Source of the DNA: an uncultured Collinsella sp.
Lineage (GTDB): Bacteria; Actinomycetota; Coriobacteriia; Coriobacteriales; Coriobacteriaceae
Direction: 5' to 3'
Assembly (NCBI GenBank): GCA_937934165.1
Contig: CALGZX010000111.1
Coordinates: forward strand, 1 to 10,800
DNA length: 10,800 nt
Under the pieces are notes generated by a model that was not told where the DNA came from, ran no database searches, and saw only the letters and a list, made by a program, of their open reading frames with translations. Position numbers and translations under genes: made by a program. This document shows positions 10,238 to 10,800 of this stretch, in pieces (the first letter of the stretch is position 1; every line of letters begins with the position of its first letter).

Positions 10238-10302
10238 TTTCAGTCATTTTCACTCACCAAAAATGAAGGGTAGTTTTTGTGCAGGATGTACAAAACAAAA
10301 AA

Positions 10303-10437
10303 GGCTTCCCCCTCGGGGGAAGCTGTCACCGAAGGTGACTGATGAGGGGCGAGTTTGCGCAGCAACCCTTTTACGGGCAATCACGGCAAGCTCGCCCCTC
10401 ATCCGGCCTACGGCCACCTTCCCCCAAGGGGGAAGGC
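10303..10437. mobile_element. MITE-like hairpin element with about 50-bp terminal inverted repeats; left hairpin can act as terminator for the UvrA gene
   Basis: The element is nearly symmetrical. The left side has hairpins GCTTCCCCC-TC-GGGGGAAGC (10304-10323) and GTCACC-GAA-GGTGAC (10325-10339), then GATGAGGGGCGAG (10341-10353). The right side mirrors it: CTCGCCCCTCATC (10391-10403), GGCC-TAC-GGCC (10405-10415) and CCTTCCCCC-AA-GGGGGAAGG (10417-10436). The middle 37 bases are unpaired. It has no coding frame. It ends about ten bases beyond the stop codon of the UvrA gene. Read on the minus strand, the last GC stem is followed by a T-rich run (A-rich 10292-10302 on plus), so it can serve as an intrinsic terminator. 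I recall such repeats as common in Faecalibacterium-type genomes; copy number cannot be checked here. Confidence 0.8.
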
Positions 10438-10447
10438 ATGATACGTT

Positions 10448-10800
10448 TCAGATAAATTTCCCCGTCCTGCTCTCCGGGTTTCGCTTCACCTCGGCGGGGG
10501 TTCCGCAGGCGACGACACGTCCGCCCTCCTCACCGCCGCCGGGTCCCATGTCGATGAGATAGTCCGCGCTGCGGATGACATCGAGGTCATGCTCAATGAC
10601 GATGACCGTCGCGCCGTTTTCGATCAGGGTTCGGAACACGCCCAGCAGCGTGCGCACGTCCAGCGGGTGCAGACCGATGGTCGGCTCGTCAAAGACAAAC
10701 ACTGTGTCATGCTGGGCCTTGCCCATCTCGCTGGCCAGCTTCAGCCGCTGTGCCTCGCCGCCGGACAGGCTCGGCGTTTCCTCGCCCAGCGTCAGGTAGC
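10448..10800 (-). CDS. UvrA-family excinuclease ATPase, C-terminal part (runs off the right edge)
   Basis: UvrA proteins are ABC-type ATPases that find DNA damage in nucleotide excision repair. The 117 visible codons cover the end of the second nucleotide-binding domain. They include the ABC signature LSGGEAQRLKLASEM, the Walker B segment TVFVFDEPTIGLHP, the switch histidine in VIVIEHDLDVI, and the C-terminal SADYLIDMGPGGGEEGGRVVACGTPAEV. The stop is TGA at 10450-10448. The GKAQHDTVFVFDEPTIGLHP form differs from the canonical LYILDEPTTGLH of housekeeping UvrA. This points to a UvrA2 or drug-resistance-type UvrA-like paralog, although the domains that separate them are outside the window. It is followed directly by a MITE-like element. 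Confidence 0.88.
   Translation of the reverse strand, partial: YLTLGEETPSLSGGEAQRLKLASEMGKAQHDTVFVFDEPTIGLHPLDVRTLLGVFRTLIENGATVIVIEHDLDVIRSADYLIDMGPGGGEEGGRVVACGTPAEVKRNPESRTGKFI

Overview
The window looks like a join of two bacterial genomes. Bases 1 to about 7,600 carry a GC-rich actinobacterial-type rpoC followed by the str operon (rpsL-rpsG-fusA), with features that suggest a gut Coriobacteriia member (Collinsella/Olsenella-like). Bases from about 7,600 to 10,800 carry a fructose PTS operon (fruR-fruK-fruA), a UvrA-family gene and palindromic intergenic repeats that I associate with Faecalibacterium-like Oscillospiraceae. Both taxon assignments are inferences from gene content and repeat style. 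Every supported gene is on the minus strand.

Read in the direction of transcription (right to left), the order is as follows. First comes the 3' end of a UvrA-family gene (10448-10800), then a MITE-like hairpin element that may also act as terminator (10303-10437). Next are the promoter and genes of the fructose operon: fruR (DeoR family), fruK (1-phosphofructokinase, overlapping fruR) and the start of fruA (PTS EIIA plus half of EIIB). At about 7,605 the fruA frame passes without a break into the middle of rpoC. The fused frame therefore lacks EIIC on one side and the RpoC N-terminus, with its first zinc-binding domain, on the other. An assembly or library chimera is the simplest explanation.

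The rpoC frame ends at 3726 and is followed by a good intrinsic terminator. The interval between rpoC and rpsL, which is short in most bacteria, here holds a two-gene ECF sigma/membrane anti-sigma-like operon (2871-1795 and 3340-2822) with its own ECF-type promoter and terminator. This operon is bounded by a perfect 25-bp inverted repeat (1623-1647 and 3438-3462). Outside each repeat lies one copy of a 195-bp structured element (1424-1618 and 3463-3657). The two element copies have equal length and identical loop strands, but their helix arms differ, with about ten compensated base-pair changes. This is the strongest candidate for something undescribed in the window: a structured RNA, or a mobile element kept as a foldable DNA.

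The str operon has a clear sigma-70-type promoter (TTGACG-17-TATCCT), and rpsL has a TTG start. Ribosomal protein S12 carries Arg at position 88, the residue produced by a classical streptomycin-resistance mutation. The RpoC C-terminus carries an extension that resembles the alpha-subunit C-terminal domain. The sigma pair probably senses envelope conditions and regulates itself, the str operon makes translation machinery, and the fru genes import and phosphorylate fructose.
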